Assembly: GCA_016748015.1 (NCBI GenBank)
Contig: JAAOMT010000675.1
Coordinates: 303,341 to 367,340, forward strand
Source of the DNA: Geosiphon pyriformis
Lineage: Eukaryota; Glomeromycota; Glomeromycetes; Archaeosporales; Geosiphonaceae
Direction: 5' to 3'
DNA: 64,000 nucleotides
Part shown: piece after piece, positions 12,301 to 25,010 of the stretch
How positions within the stretch are numbered: the stretch's first letter is position 1
Layout: each line of letters opens with the position of its first letter
Made by a program: the position numbers and the translations under genes
The notes under the pieces: model-generated
Seen by the model: only the letters and a program-made list of their open reading frames with translations
Database searches by the model: none
What the model was told of the DNA's origin: nothing

Positions 12301-15300
12301 TTGTTTATTTGATTCAAAAATTTGTTGGATAATAATAAGTATTAGATAATTATATGTTTCATAGATTTTTTTAAAGAGTAAGATCGTAATTGTTCTTGGT
12401 AATTTAAAAATTTGGTAAGATTTATTTTGTACATTAAAAGCTATGTTTACTAGAATTGTAAATTATTCAGTTAATTCAAAATCTTGGGGTTTTTTTTATT
12501 TCTGCCAAGTTTTTCTCGATTTTAACTAATTACAGACTCGAAATATTGATTAAAAGTAAATAGCTTAGACAATTTTTTTAATATGTTTAATTGTAAAAAG
12601 TTTTTTGGTTTTATTTTAAAATATTACTGTAATATTTCTAGTATATCTTGTATTAATGATTTTTTTTCTAATGTTAATTTCTTTGCTTGTAAGTAATAAT
12701 TGGAAAGCAGTTTGTATTATTGCTTTTGATGGAATTTTGAAAACAATTTTGAGGTTAATTTTGGTTAAAAACTTTGGTTGTAATGTTAAAATGCTTTTTT
12801 CTGAATATTATAAATTATATTTAGCATTAATTTCGTGGGTTTTTTCTGGTTTTATTTTTTGTCTATTGTTGTTGAAGTATTTAAGAAATAAAGCAGATTA
12901 ATTTTTAATACGATAAATTGAAGTTGTCAAGATTTTCTTTAAATTCAATTTTTTTTGATCATTTTTTATAAGTAATAATATGCTAAAAGCATAACATTTA
13001 GAACAGTATATATTATCATAAAACATGATACATTTTTTATAAAACTGAATATTTATTTGTTCTAATTGTTGAATTTGGGTTTCTTTGAAAAAATAAACAT
13101 AATTAGAAATCAGATAAGAAAGTTTTATTATATTTTTATAATTAAATTTGATTAATTTTATTATGTATTTGATGTATTTTGCTTTTTTTATTTGACAAAC
13201 ATCTTTTTTTGTTTTTTTATTGATCAGAATCATAGCTAATTCATAGATTATTTTAGTATTATATAAATAATAATAGAATTTGTTAAAAATATTATTATAA
13301 ACTATTGTAAATAGTGTTCTATATTTTATTTTTTAGAAATAAAAAAAACATATTAACAGAGTTAATTGTATACTCTTTCTTTTATTACAGCATTAATTCA
13401 GTTGTATTTTTTTGGTAATAATTTTTTACATACGAAACAAAATATGTTGTTCTATTTTTTATTTTATTTTGGGCTTCTAAATCATTTTTGGTAACAAGTT
13501 TTATAATAATAACAGATGTAAATTATATATTTTTTTTTTGGTAATATGTAAACTTCTATAAATAAAAGCTTTTTATTACAATCTTTGTATTTAAGTAAAA
13601 TATAGGATGGTTGTTTTTTTGGTTTTGGTTTTAAATATAAGACATATTAACTGTTAACTAGTTTAATTATAGAGGTAAATTATTGACTAATTTCTTTAAA
13701 TTATAATAATATTAGTTGTAATATATATGTTTTGAATAGCTGTTCAGTTTTTTTAATCCAATTAGACCAAGAATTAAGTATTATGTAAATTTTAGTTATT
13801 AGTTTTTTTTTTTTGAATTCAAAAACTGGGGCTTTCTTAGATTATTTATTAAAAATGCCACAAGTAATAAATACTTTGGTGTATTGGTCTTAATAAAAAA
13901 TCTTGGATTTTTTAATTTTAATTTACATTGGCTTTAAAAAACTAATTATTTTTGACAAAAGCTTAATATTAAAATATATTTATAATAAGAACTTTAATTT
14001 GAATAATAATTTTATTAAATATAAACAAAAAGTTGTTAATTTCTCCTATTGGTATTTTTTTTATATTATCAACAGTAGCAATAACTATTTGAGTCAGTCT
14101 GTTAATGTTTTGCTTAAGCTGTTACATTAATTGATAAGTAATAATACTTTTAATTAATTTACTATTTAAGATTAATCAAATTACTTTTTTTTCAACTTTG
14201 GTTTCAATGTATATTATAGTAAATGCTTTTTGTTTTAAAGTGGCTGTATTTTTAAATAAGAATAATGATTTATTTACTTCAAATTTAAAAGAAAATATGT
14301 TTAAAATTTTGGCATTTTTAGCAATTTTTGCTAATGAAATTATTATATTGTTATAAAAAAAATTTTGGTGTTGTGCTGTAATTCTATTTTTTAAAAGTAC
14401 AGTATAATAAAAATTCTGGTCTTTTGGTATTGTAAAATAATTAGATTGGATATAAAAGTGTTTGGATAACTGTTAATTATTATTATAAAATATTAATTAT
14501 TATTGAGACCAAATCTGTTGTTGTTTGACTAAAAATAGTTTTGTTGTGTAGATTGGTTAAATTAAACCAATTATTTTGCTAGTGATTAATAACTTTAAAC
14601 TAAAAATTATTAATAGTATTGTTGTAGTTATTGTAAAACAGGCTAATAATACATAAACTAAAGTTTTAGAGAATAATAAATAAATAATAATGAATTATAA
14701 GATTGCTATTGTTGGAATGAATAATATTGATTATTTTGTTATTGTTAATCTCTTTGTATTTTTCAGCAATTACGTTTTCAATGTTCAAAAATTCCATAAT
14801 AATAGCAGTTTAATTGTTGAAATTGGTTGTTAAATAATAAGAGATTTTCTTGGTTTTATTATTAAAGTGGTTAGTACTTTTGTTGTTAGTTAGCAAAGTA
14901 TGTTTTGACTTTTTTTGTAAGTTGATTAATTTTTTTTTTAGCTATTAAACTGGTTTTTTTAATTTTTAAATTAACAAATTTAGTATAGTTGGCTTTTTCT
15001 ATTGCTATTTTATAGTTTTTAACATGTTAAATAGTAATAGCTAAATCTTTTAAAACATGTGATCAAACTTTTTTAATAAGTTTGTTTTTAAGTTTAATGA
15101 TAAATTAATTTAAAAATTTGGCATTAAAATAATTAACATTTGTTTTTAGCTGGCAAATTTTTTTGAAAGTTTGTTAAACTTCTCAATATAAGTTATAATA
15201 AATTCAAATAGTTTTTGTTTAATGTTTTGAAAGCAGTTTTAGAGAATAATTAAAGTGTTGTTATCTGTAAACTATTTAAAGAAAACAATTTTAAAGACTA

Positions 15301-16380
15301 TTTAATTTGCAAAAAAAATAGCCAAGTTTTTAAACTATTTATTTGCAGTTTCTTTAAGAAAATAAAAAATTGCTTTTAATATTTTAACTGTATTTTATTT
15401 ATTGTATCTTCTGCTTTAATGACTTGATTAAATCATTTTTGAAAATTGGTTTCAGTATTTTCTTCAGAAAAATCAAAAAATTTTGCAATATATAAAATCA
15501 TTTTTTTATCTTTATTATTATCTGTGATTTTTTCTTCTTTTTTCTTTTCTTTGATTAATTTAAAAACGTTTTTTATTGGTTAATGTTATTAAGTATTTGC
15601 TTTGGTTTTCTGCTAAATAATCAAAAAAATTAGTGTTTATATAGATTATTTCTGATTGTTAAATTGAACTTTTAGTAAAGTTTTTTGGTCTTAAAAATCG
15701 GTTAAAAAATAAATTAAATGTCTATAGTTAAGCAAATAAAGTCAAAAAAAGTGTAATTGAAAGTAGTAATTTAGAACTGGTTTTTTGTTTAAGTATTTAC
15801 AAATATTGAAAAATTGTTTTTGGTATGTTAAGTATTATATAAACTAGTTAAGTGTTTTTTTTTGTTTTTATTACTTGTTTTGGGTTTAGACTCTAATTTA
15901 AAAACAAATTGTAAATTAGTAAGATATTTTTCTTTACATAACTTGATAATATTATAGTTAAGTTTTTTAAAATAAATAGCATAATTATTAGCACTAATAT
16001 TTTTTGGGTTTTTGTTTGAGTAGTAAATAAAATTTTTAAGGTTTTATTTAACTTTTATAATATTGTAGTTTTTAAAAAATAATTTTTAATTTGGTTTTCA
16101 ATATATTAAAAAAATGTTTTTTTGAAGACTGATTCTGTTTTAAATTCCAAATTATTGTTTATAGCAGATGTAAATTAACTAATAGTACTTTAGAGTTATT
16201 ATGTTAGATACAGTTATTATTTTGATTTAGTTATTGCTATATTATTCTTAAAAGAGTACCAAATATTATCAAAAAATTTTCTACTTTTTTTAATATTGTT
16301 AATATTATTGTGCTGTTAATTCTGCTGTTTAATAGAAATCAATAAACTTTTAATAAACTAATTTTTTTTAAAGTATTTTT
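9361..16380 (-). mobile_element. Decayed Ty3/Gypsy internal region, family B copy 2
   Basis: On the minus strand the order is gag-like region (about 16000-13700), protease/linker, RT, RNase H, integrase. Integrase is recognised near 10100-10150 (YLTKWF after a hydrophobic strand). RT is recognised near 11650-11750 (LNSVIIEDIYFLSQINNML and the strand before it). A cysteine-containing linker lies at 12898-13233. The sequence at 9361-9560 mirrors 7080-7290 of copy 1, so the two are the same family in opposite orientation. No ORF survives. The 3' end of this copy stops at about 9361 without an LTR of its own. Confidence 0.75.
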
Positions 16381-16384
16381 TTAT

Positions 16385-17150
16385 ACTTTGAATTGTGTAT
16401 ACTATTGGGCATATAATAAAATAACCAATTTTATGCCAATTATTTGTATAGTCACTTTGTAATAAAAATCAATTTTTTACAAAAAATTTTTGTTTGTAAG
16501 CTTTTTAAAAATGTGTATAGTTATTTTTTTGTAAAAATCAACTTTTCTACAGAAAATCTCGACTGTAAACTATTCAATAATATAAAAAAAATAAAAAAAA
16601 GTGTTAAAAAAGTCATTTCGAATTTAGATTTGAAAGTTGCTAATGATTACTGAAATTAGTAGCTAATTAATTTTAAACTGTTAGTATAGAATAGTTAATT
16701 TCAAACAAAAATAATTAAGAATTTTGTTTTTCAAAGTGAGTTTTATTGGAATTGATTTATAAGAAAAATATTTAATAGAAGATTAATTTTAAGTAAGATA
16801 AATTTTAGTTTAAATATATTATCTTAAAAAAAGAGGCTTTTTTTTTATATAATTTGTTATAATATTATTCTATGATTTAACACACTTTTTTTTCTACTAT
16901 TTTGGTAAACTAAAAATACATTTCATTAAATTACAAATTATTTCTGTAAAATATAGATTATTTTAATAAATATTAAATATTTTGTCAAATTATTAAATAT
17001 TTTGGTAAATTCTAAATGTTATATAATTTGGTGTATTATATAATTTGATTATTACAATTTGGTTTTATTTGCATTTTGTACAAATTGACTTATTAATTGA
17101 ATAATAATTCTAATAAATAGAACTTTAAAACAAAAAAATTTTCAGAAATT
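16385..17150 (-). mobile_element. 5' LTR of Gypsy family B copy 2
   Basis: This is the reverse complement match of 8400-9235, in the same order. It holds the TATA-like block at about 16845-16865, the ~60-bp tandem repeat at 16440-16565, and the atagtcactttg block. It sits at the 5' side of the minus-strand copy. The outer end lies between 17100 and 17300. Confidence 0.65.
16440..16565 (-). repeat. Two-copy ~60-bp tandem repeat inside LTR B (inverted copy)
   Basis: Two units start at gtatagtcactttgtaa and gtatagttatttttttgtaa, each followed by aaaatcaa, a t/a-rich spacer and tgtaa. This is the counterpart of 8932-9048. Confidence 0.55.
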
Positions 17151-18443
17151 GATAATCTGTAACATAACTAAAACCAATTTATTTGATTTTTATACTGCTT
17201 TTATTATTAAATTACGAGTATCAAATATTATAATCATATCTTATTTAGTTTATTCATAATATTATATAATTATTAAAATTAATTTTTATATAATTTAGTT
17301 TAATTTTTAAGAAAATAATAATTAAACAAATTTTTTTAATTAAAAAATTTTTATTAATTAAAAAAGTATTATTTTAGTTTTTATAATATTAATTTAGCTT
17401 TTTAAAATTTATAATACTATGTATTAATTAAATAAAAATACATATAAAAAACATAACTTAATTATTTTTTATTAAATTATAATTGTTTAAAGTAATTATA
17501 TTAAACAAGATAATTATATATAAATTAATATTTATTTAATAAATATTTTATTATTATTGTTATTTAAATCAAAAAAATACTATTGTTTATAATTAAATCA
17601 AAATTAATTGTTTTTATTAAAATTAATAAAACAAAATTAGTAAAAAATAGAATAATAATTTCCAAAATTTTTAAACTATTGTATTTTAATATATTAAATA
17701 AAACATATTTTTTGGTATTTTTTAAAAATTGACTGCTGTTATTGTAACTGATAATAAAAATTGTCTTTTGGTTATTTTGTTTTTTTTGGTTATTTAAAAA
17801 ATAGTAATAATATGAATAATAGTAATTATTATATAAATAATTAAAAAAACAATAGGTTTTTTATTAACTTATTGTTAAAAATCTTAAAACTTTTAATAGT
17901 AATTCTAATAACATTATATTTATTTTTAATCTATTATTTAAAAAAATTGGTTTAAATTAAAAAATTGCTTTATAATATTTTGTTTAACTGTTTTCAATAT
18001 TAAAAAAACCTTTTTGGTTTTTGTTTCTTAATTATAATGATTGTTTCTTTTTAGTTGTAAGCATAAAATATACAAATTAAAAGACAAAAGAGTTTTTATG
18101 GTTTTTTATTAGTTATTACACACTTGTTATATATTATCAAATAAGTTTTTGACTTAGATATTTTAAAAATGAAAATTTAAAAGCCAATATTTTTGTGAAA
18201 TCATTTATTATTTTTTAATAATATTCATATTTTAAAAATAGAATTTAACAAAAATATTTCGTTACTTAAATTTGCGTTATAATTAATTTAAACGATAAAA
18301 AAATATGTTTTACTTAAAATTATAAATTTAACTAAATTATTAATTTTAGTACATTTAATATCAAGGCTAGTCACATGGTTTAAAGATTAAAAACGCTAGT
18401 TAATATCTACGATGATCTTTTGAAGTTTTGATCACTAAAAAAA
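17151..18443. other. AT-rich intergenic region upstream of the coatomer gene
   Basis: No coding frame or named repeat was recognised. GC content and CpG rise from about 18360 (tcaaggctagtcac), and the last 80 bp before the coatomer ATG are probably its promoter and 5' UTR. Confidence 0.5.
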
Positions 18444-19826
18444 ATGGACGAACTTTTTGCCCTGCGAAATCTCTTTTACACTGGCAAGTTTCACACACCG
18501 CTCATAACTCCCGCCCTCTTTTTCTCTCTTGTTACTGCAAACACCACAATTGACTGATTGCCTCTCTATTGCCTTTTCAAACTACTCACAGGATCCTTTC
18601 AACAAGTCATCAACGAAGCAAACTCACGCACTCAAGTTTCCGAAGCCTCCAAACTTGAGCGCAAAATCTACCTCTATCGAGCCTATATCGCCCAAGGGAA
18701 GTATAAAATTGTCATTTCCGAAGTCAAAGATTCTGATTCGGTTGATTTACGGGTAGTCAAGTTATTGGCGGTATATCTGCACGCAAAAGCACAACAGGAC
18801 GACACAAAACGAGAAAAAGTGGTGAAACAGTTACGTGAGGAGGTGTTAGACGAGCCAGCGAATTTGGGAAACACGACAATTCAAATTATTTCCGGCACAA
18901 TATACTATCATGAAGGCCTATTTGAGGACGCATTAAAAGTTTTAGTGAAGAACAAGAAGAATCTGGAGTGGTAAGTTCAAAGTGTGGGGTGAATTGAGAC
19001 GAAACAAATTTAAATGGGTGAGAGATTAGGAAAATCAAGAGTTTTTAGTTAAACTAAATTTTTTTTACTTTATTATAATTAGTGTTGCTCTCATCATCCA
19101 AATCTATTTACGATTGGATCGTGTAGATTTAGCAAAACGAGAGCTTGTGGGGGTAAAGTCATGGGCAGAAGATGCGATACTGGCTCAACTAATGGAAGCC
19201 TGGGTTGGTCTTCGCATTGTAAGAAAATGGGTCACATATTAGATTTAAATAATGATTCATTTTAACGCATTATCATTCATTAAACCCTTTATTTAATTAC
19301 TACAGGGTGGCGATAAGTATCAAGAAGCTTATTATATTCATGAAGAAATTGCACAATCCCCAACATCTAATACTGTGAAAATTTTGAATGGGCAAGCGGT
19401 GTGCCATATTCATCTTGGTAGATATCCTGAAGCTGAGGGGTTATTGCTGGAAGCTTTGAATAAGGTTTGTATACTTTGAATTTTCCCCAAGGTTTTTTGT
19501 AATTTAATTTGAAAGATTTTTGACTCAATTCATGCAAAATATATTAGAATAATGATGATCCAGAAATCCTTGTGAATCTCATCGTTGTCTCGAATTTGGC
19601 CGGAAAACCGGCAGACGTTGCTAGCCGTTATTTGACGTTTGTTAAAAATCTTATCATTGGAATTAGATTACATGGTTGTTCTCACCTTATCTGAAAATTA
19701 TATTAATCATAACATTTGATCAACAGGCAACTGAAAGACGTATCACCAAATCACCCCTTCTTGCAAGATCTCGAACTTAAGACTTTTTTCTTTGATCGGG
19801 CTGCCCAACGTTATTCATTAACCTAG
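18444..19826 (+). CDS. SEC28: Coatomer (COPI) subunit epsilon
   Basis: This is the epsilon subunit of the COPI vesicle coat, which works in Golgi-to-ER and intra-Golgi transport and stabilises alpha-COP. My exon model is 18444-18483, 18592-18970, 19083-19218, 19306-19464, 19548-19636 and 19727-19826; it totals 903 nt, or 300 codons plus a stop. All junctions keep frame and use GT-AG except intron 1, which is GC-AG (donor GCAAGT). The product starts MDELFALRNLFYTG, then SFQQVINEAN, and contains ERKIYLYRAYIAQGKY, LRLDRVDLAKREL, QEAYYIHEE, LNGQAVCHIHLGRYPEAEGL, DPEILVNLIVVSNLAGKP and RYLTQLKDVSPNHPFLQDLE. These match epsilon-COP along its whole length (human about 308 aa), a TPR-like helical solenoid. 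The gene is an island of normal CpG within decayed repeats. Confidence 0.95.
18484..18591 (+). other. GC-AG intron 1 of the epsilon-COP gene
   Basis: The donor is GCAAGT at 18484 and the acceptor is CACAG ending at 18591. Splicing here joins act-g to ga-tcc and gives YTGSFQQ, the residue order expected for epsilon-COP. The GT two bases downstream of the GC would not restore the frame with this acceptor. Confidence 0.8.
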
Positions 19827-20389
19827 AAAAGTTTATCTGACGGCCCATTTGAGGGTTTAGCATTCGACGTTAATTTCCCTCTATTACGATTAAAAAGTCA
19901 TGTAGCTTTCAATTGTTTTTTTTAGATTTAAAAGATAAAAGAACCTTTGTCTGGTAAGTATAATATTTTGGTTGATAGGTAAGTATAAAAGTAGCAGTTT
20001 TGTTTTTGTTATTTATTTTGAATTCAAAAGATGGACGAGATACTAAAATATGTAATTGTAAAGAGTTCAACTTGTCGACACATAAAAACCTTTTATATTT
20101 GAAATCAATGATTAATAAATTGTACCATAATCAATTAATATGGATGAATCATTGGTAAAGGATAAAAATTTAATTTCCATGAAAATCGCATTTTAATAGA
20201 TTCTAACATTAAAACAAAAATTTAATTAATTTAATTAGATATTAGAATTAGATATAAAATTAAAAACAAAACCAGACAAGACGAAAATATAATGTCCATG
20301 CGCAGTAGGTGATGTTACGTTAAAGAAATTAGTGATTATATCTTACATGTTTTTTCTTTAGCACTAAAATATCACCAAAACAGCAAAGA
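19827..20389. other. 3' flank of the coatomer gene
   Basis: This is moderately AT-rich and still contains CpG (for example near 19880 and 20280-20320), so it is unlike the decayed repeats. It probably holds the coatomer 3' UTR. No ORF or RNA gene was recognised. Confidence 0.4.
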
Positions 20390-20475
20390 TTATGGAGATT
20401 TTTCTTTTTTTTCTAATTGTTGCCTTAATTTTTCAGTTGCTTTTGGAGTAAACTTGTCATAATTTGCAATAATAG
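20390..20475 (-). pseudogene. Possible last-exon remnant of an unknown protein
   Basis: The minus strand encodes ANYDKFTPKATEKLRQQLEK and ends KEKSP-stop at 20390-20392. An AG acceptor precedes it at 20477-20478, and codon use is protein-like. No convincing upstream exon can be seen in the AT-rich DNA beyond 20500, so this may be the stranded end of a gene. The charged helical C-terminus is not enough to name a family. It converges with the coatomer gene. Confidence 0.3.
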
Positions 20476-20479
20476 ACTA

Positions 20480-22185
20480 ATTTTTAACACTGGTCGGTTT
20501 TTTTTAAAACCTAAATGATTAACTTAACAAACTTTTCAACTTTTTTTATTTACTTTTGAAAATAAAAAGTGTTAAATTAACTTTATTATGTTGTTTTTGG
20601 CTTTTTTTATTTTATATTACAGAGTTATTCAGATTAATTTCAGCCTAAATTTTTAAGTCAACCATTTTTTAATAATAATAACTTAACCAGTTTTTATTTA
20701 TTTATAAAGCTTGTGCAAAGTAATAGTTTTCTTAATAATAAAAATCTTGATATTTTTTAATATAGTTCAATTATTATCTAATTACATTCAACATATACAT
20801 ATTTTATAATAAATGTGGTTTATGTACTTTTTACATGTAACTAGCCATTCAAATTAATCTTTACAGTTTGCAAATACTTTTAAATTTTAACTTTAATAAA
20901 AAGCTAAAATATTATGTTTTTTTAATTAATATAAAAAAATAAATTTGTTTTTTATTAATTTATTCTTTAATAAAAATATTAAATTTTTTTTAAATTCAAC
21001 AAATATTTTTCCAAAAATTAAAAATAAAAAACAGTTATTTTGATTAGTTTAAAAACATTAAAAATAAAAAATTATCTTAAAAATATTAAATATTTTATTT
21101 ATAAAACTATTAATTATGTTTAATAAAAATAAACAAAAAAATATTTTGACAAAAAGTTAATTAATAACATAAATTGACCAAAAAATATTGGTTTAATATT
21201 TAAATTTGCATATAAAAACTAATATTATTAAGACAAAAATAATTAATTTACATATTTACATATTAAAAGTTTTGTTTTGTAAATTATTTGTTATTAAATA
21301 AATATATGTATTATATTAAGTATTTAAATTTTGCTTGTATTAAATATAAAAAAATCAAATTATTAAATTATATATTTAAATATATTTTTAATATAAATAT
21401 TAAAAAATTAATATAATAATAGATTTAAAGTTTTTAAATTCATTAAAATAATTATTAATAAGATTATAAAATTTGTATAATTATTTTTAATTATACACAA
21501 AAAAACTGTTTATTAATTATAAAAATAAAAAGTAAAAAAGTTTTAAATATTATTTTTCTTATAATAACTAATAAAGTTTCAATAAAAAAGGTCTTTCTAT
21601 TATTAAAGCAGCTAAACAAAACGTCTTAGTAATATTTTTTTAAATATTAATAATAAAAAGCTGTTTTTAACAACTTTTAAAACATTTTTTTATTTTTAAC
21701 TAGTGATTTTTTTTTGGTCAAAGTTTTTTCTAAGAAATACACTTAAGTTAATTTTAATATTATTTATATCTTTTTTAAGAGCTTCAAAGTTTTTAATAAC
21801 AGATCAGTTAACAAGTTGGTCTTCTTTGTTTTCATTATTAATAACATTATTATAATCACTTAATAAATAGCCAAAAAGATCAAAAATTTAAGAAAACAAT
21901 AGCAATTGCTTGTATTTATTATTGTTATATTAAACTCTTTTGTAATTTCAGATAAAGTCTTGAATAAATTTTTTTTAGCAATAATTAACTTTCTTTTTAA
22001 TATAGATAATAATAATATTAGTATGTTTTTTATATTAAACCAAGATTAATTACTAGTTATATTGCTTAATATAGTGTTTTTTGGCAGATTGTTATTAGTT
22101 TTAAAAGCAAAACAACTTATTGAATTACTTAATTTTAAAAATTAAACTAATTAAATAAAAATTAAATTATTTTCTGCTTTTTTGT
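20480..22185. other. AT-rich decayed DNA without recognisable features
   Basis: It is extremely AT-rich with stops in all frames. The part from about 21680 to 22080 keeps more C and G (tggtcttctttg, cagattgttatt) and is probably an old element, but I could not match it to any copy in this window. Confidence 0.4.
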
Positions 22186-22189
22186 TTTT

Positions 22190-22300
22190 TAATGTTGTCT
22201 TTAATAATACTTAAGAAATAATTTTTAGTTATTAAAAATTTTTTAAGTAAATAATCTCTACTTTAATATCTAATGTTACTTTTAAGATTAAATTGGTTTT
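22190..22300 (+). repeat. Dispersed AT-rich repeat R1, copy 2
   Basis: It shares taatacttaa, ttattaaaaattttttaagt and tctctacttta in the same order with 3270-3345, and more weakly with 61260-61320. Confidence 0.45.
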
Positions 22301-23640
22301 GGTTAATTTTTTGTTTTATTTGTTGTTTGGTTTTGTTAAACTTAAGTTAGTTTTTAAAGATAATATTAAATTGTTTTATATAGACTTTGTTTTTAAGAAT
22401 TTTTTGATTGCAATTATTAAAAATTTTATTGATGATCTTTTTTTTTACTATATTTAAGATTGCAAAATTTTTATAGTAATTTTTGGTTTTTTTTCTCTTA
22501 TTTTTATTGTATTTTATAATATTCTTCTTAATATATCTTTTAATAATATTAAAATACTTTTGATGTTTTTAATGTTGTTATTTCTGTAAAATTAAAGTTT
22601 GTTTACTTGTAACAATATGTTATTGTAATTTTTAAAAACTTTTTGTTTACTGTTACTGTTCTTATTAATTAATCTGTATTAATTAAAAAAATAGTGTTCA
22701 GATTTTTTTTTCTTAATCAAAAAAAAATTATTATTTTAAAGAATTTTTTTAAAGCCAAATTAATTAATCTTTTTTTTAATTATATTGTGTTTAAAATAAA
22801 TAATATAATTTTTAGATTGATGACTGTATTTATTTTATTTATTTATTTTTATTTTTATTATTGTTAATACTTTGTTATTATTATTTTTAAATTTTATAAA
22901 ATGCTAAAACTTTTTGTGGTTAAAACTAATACTCTGTACAAATATTATATCTGATAAAAAACTTTTGAATACTGTTATTTTTATAGATATTAAAGTTTAA
23001 ATTATTTGTTTGTTAATTGTAAAATGCCTTTTTTTTTGTCTTTTAAGCTGTTTTTTAAATTTGTAATTGATTTTAAGTTTTCTGTATTATTTTTTGTTAA
23101 TAGCAAGTTTTATGCTATAGCTTTTGTTTTTTTGGTTTTTTTTCTGCTTTTTTTTTGGTTGCTTCTGCTGTTAATTCTGCTATTAAATTTAAATTGAATT
23201 TTTTGAAGTCTTAAATTTCAAGTTTGGTTGCTTTAGTAAAATTTAATATAAATTTATTGGTTTTTTGGTTGTTTTGATTACTTTTTTTGTGGTTAAAAAT
23301 ATGTATAAAAATCACAAAGTAGAAAAAAATTTGCTTATTATACTTAATGTTTTTAAAAATTTTGTTTTTTTTAGTTAATATATCTAAAAACTTTGTTAAT
23401 CTTAAAGTTAAAATTGAATTTGATAACATAAATAATAGTAATTTGAATATTATTAAAGCATATCTTTTAAGTAAATAAAATTATTAAGAGACTTGATAAG
23501 CAAAACTTTTTCTTAATTTTTTTTAATTTAACTTAGTTAGTGCTTTAATTAACTTAAGTAATTAATTATATGTAAAAAATACATAAGTTATATCTAATTT
23601 AGATTACTTAGTTTAATATATTGTATTAGATAGTAGTTAG
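22300..23640 (+). mobile_element. Decayed LINE remnant, 3' end at about 23640
   Basis: Positions about 23530-23640 align to the LINE C 3' untranslated region (42600-42705). The matched blocks are ttaattaacttaagtaatta against the ggcctgagtggctagcca block, then tctaatttagattacttagt, then gtattagatagtagttagat. The upstream part to about 22300 is T-rich on the plus strand, like the LINE ORF2 sense strand, but is not alignable by eye. The 5' limit is a guess. Confidence 0.5.
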
Positions 23641-24829
23641 ATATATTTTGTTAAAACATAATAAAAAAAAATATATAAAAAACATAGTTTAATTTATAAA
23701 GTAAATTTTATATTTATAAAATATAAAAAATTATATAATATTAAATTAAAATTTATATTAATTATTAATTTATAAAAAAACAAATAAAACTTTAAATTTT
23801 AGCAAATTTTAATAAATTTTTTTACTTTTTAAAAAACTTGTAATATTGTATAAAAATAAAATAAACTTTTTTTTTTATATTTAAATTTTCAAAAAAAAAG
23901 TTTTAAAAAAAGTTTTTTTGTTTTTTAATTTTTAATATTTTATAAAGATTTAATTTATTTATTCAAAAACTAATAATTATTATTAATAGTAATATGACCA
24001 AAAAAAAATTTTAAAAATATTATATATAGTTTTATTAAAAATACTTTTAATCAAAAACCAAAAAAAAATAAAAAGAATTTTAATAATAAAACAGTTTTTT
24101 TTTAAACATATTTTTGTTTTAAATAATAAAATAGCTGTATTTAATATTTTAACAACATAAAAACTAAATTTAAACTTAAATTAAAAAAATTTACAGTAAT
24201 TAATATTAAATTTAATATTAATAATAAGAACAATTTTTTTTGAACTTTAAAACAAATATTTTTAAAATAAATATTAGCAAATTAAATCTTTTTTATTAAA
24301 TATAATTTATTTTCTCAAAAGTTTAGAAAATTATTAAATTAATATTTATATTAGAATTTAGTTTGGTTAAAATTATAACATTAATCAAAATTAAAAGTAT
24401 TTTTATAAACAACAATTTTAAAAAACCAAATTGTAATTATCAAAAAAAAATTGATAAATATTTTTTAAAAGCTGTTTTTTAATTTTTTTAAATTTGGTAA
24501 TTTAATTTTAATTAATTGAACTATAAAAAAAAACCAGAAAAATTTGCTAAATTAAATTAATTAATTTTTTGATTTTTAGCTGATTAATATTAATTTATAA
24601 AAACTTTGTTTATATTATTAAGATTCTTAAAAATTAAAAAATCTAAAAAAAAAAAAAAATTCATTAAATAAATAGATAAAATTGTAAATATTATAGTTAT
24701 AAAAAATTAAAATATAATTTTTTTCAAAATTAACTTAAAAAATTTGTTAAATATATATTATTTATAAATAATTAGAATTATTTTGTTATTATTTTTACTG
24801 TTATCAATAAAAATTTGAGTTATTAATTA
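23641..24829. other. AT-rich decayed DNA
   Basis: No ORF or match was recognised. Its position just upstream of an LTR B fragment makes decayed Gypsy B internal sequence possible. Confidence 0.35.
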
Positions 24830-25010
24830 GCATAAAATTATTTTTATAATTTTTATTATTAATTAAAATATATTATTATTTTAATTTATTATTTATTATT
24901 TTATTAAATTATTAAATATTACTATTTAATTAATAATCTGATTTGTATAATACATAAAAATAGTTAATAATAATAATCAGATTATGTAAAAATTTACTAA
25001 AATATATAAA
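24830..25010 (+). mobile_element. LTR fragment of Gypsy family B
   Basis: It aligns directly to 8270-8490. Shared blocks are attagcataaaatta, taaattattaaatattacta, taattaataa.ct and cagattatgtaa, followed by aatttactaaaat. Only the 5' part of the LTR can be followed. Confidence 0.6.

Noticed and set aside
12656-12901. Open stretch of 81 codons on the plus strand
   Set aside because: It lies antisense within the decayed Gypsy B copy and is Leu/Phe-rich, as expected from T-rich composition.
23006-23197. Hydrophobic 63-codon ORF resembling a membrane protein
   Set aside because: T-rich DNA automatically encodes Phe/Leu. It lies inside decayed LINE-like DNA with no supporting signals.
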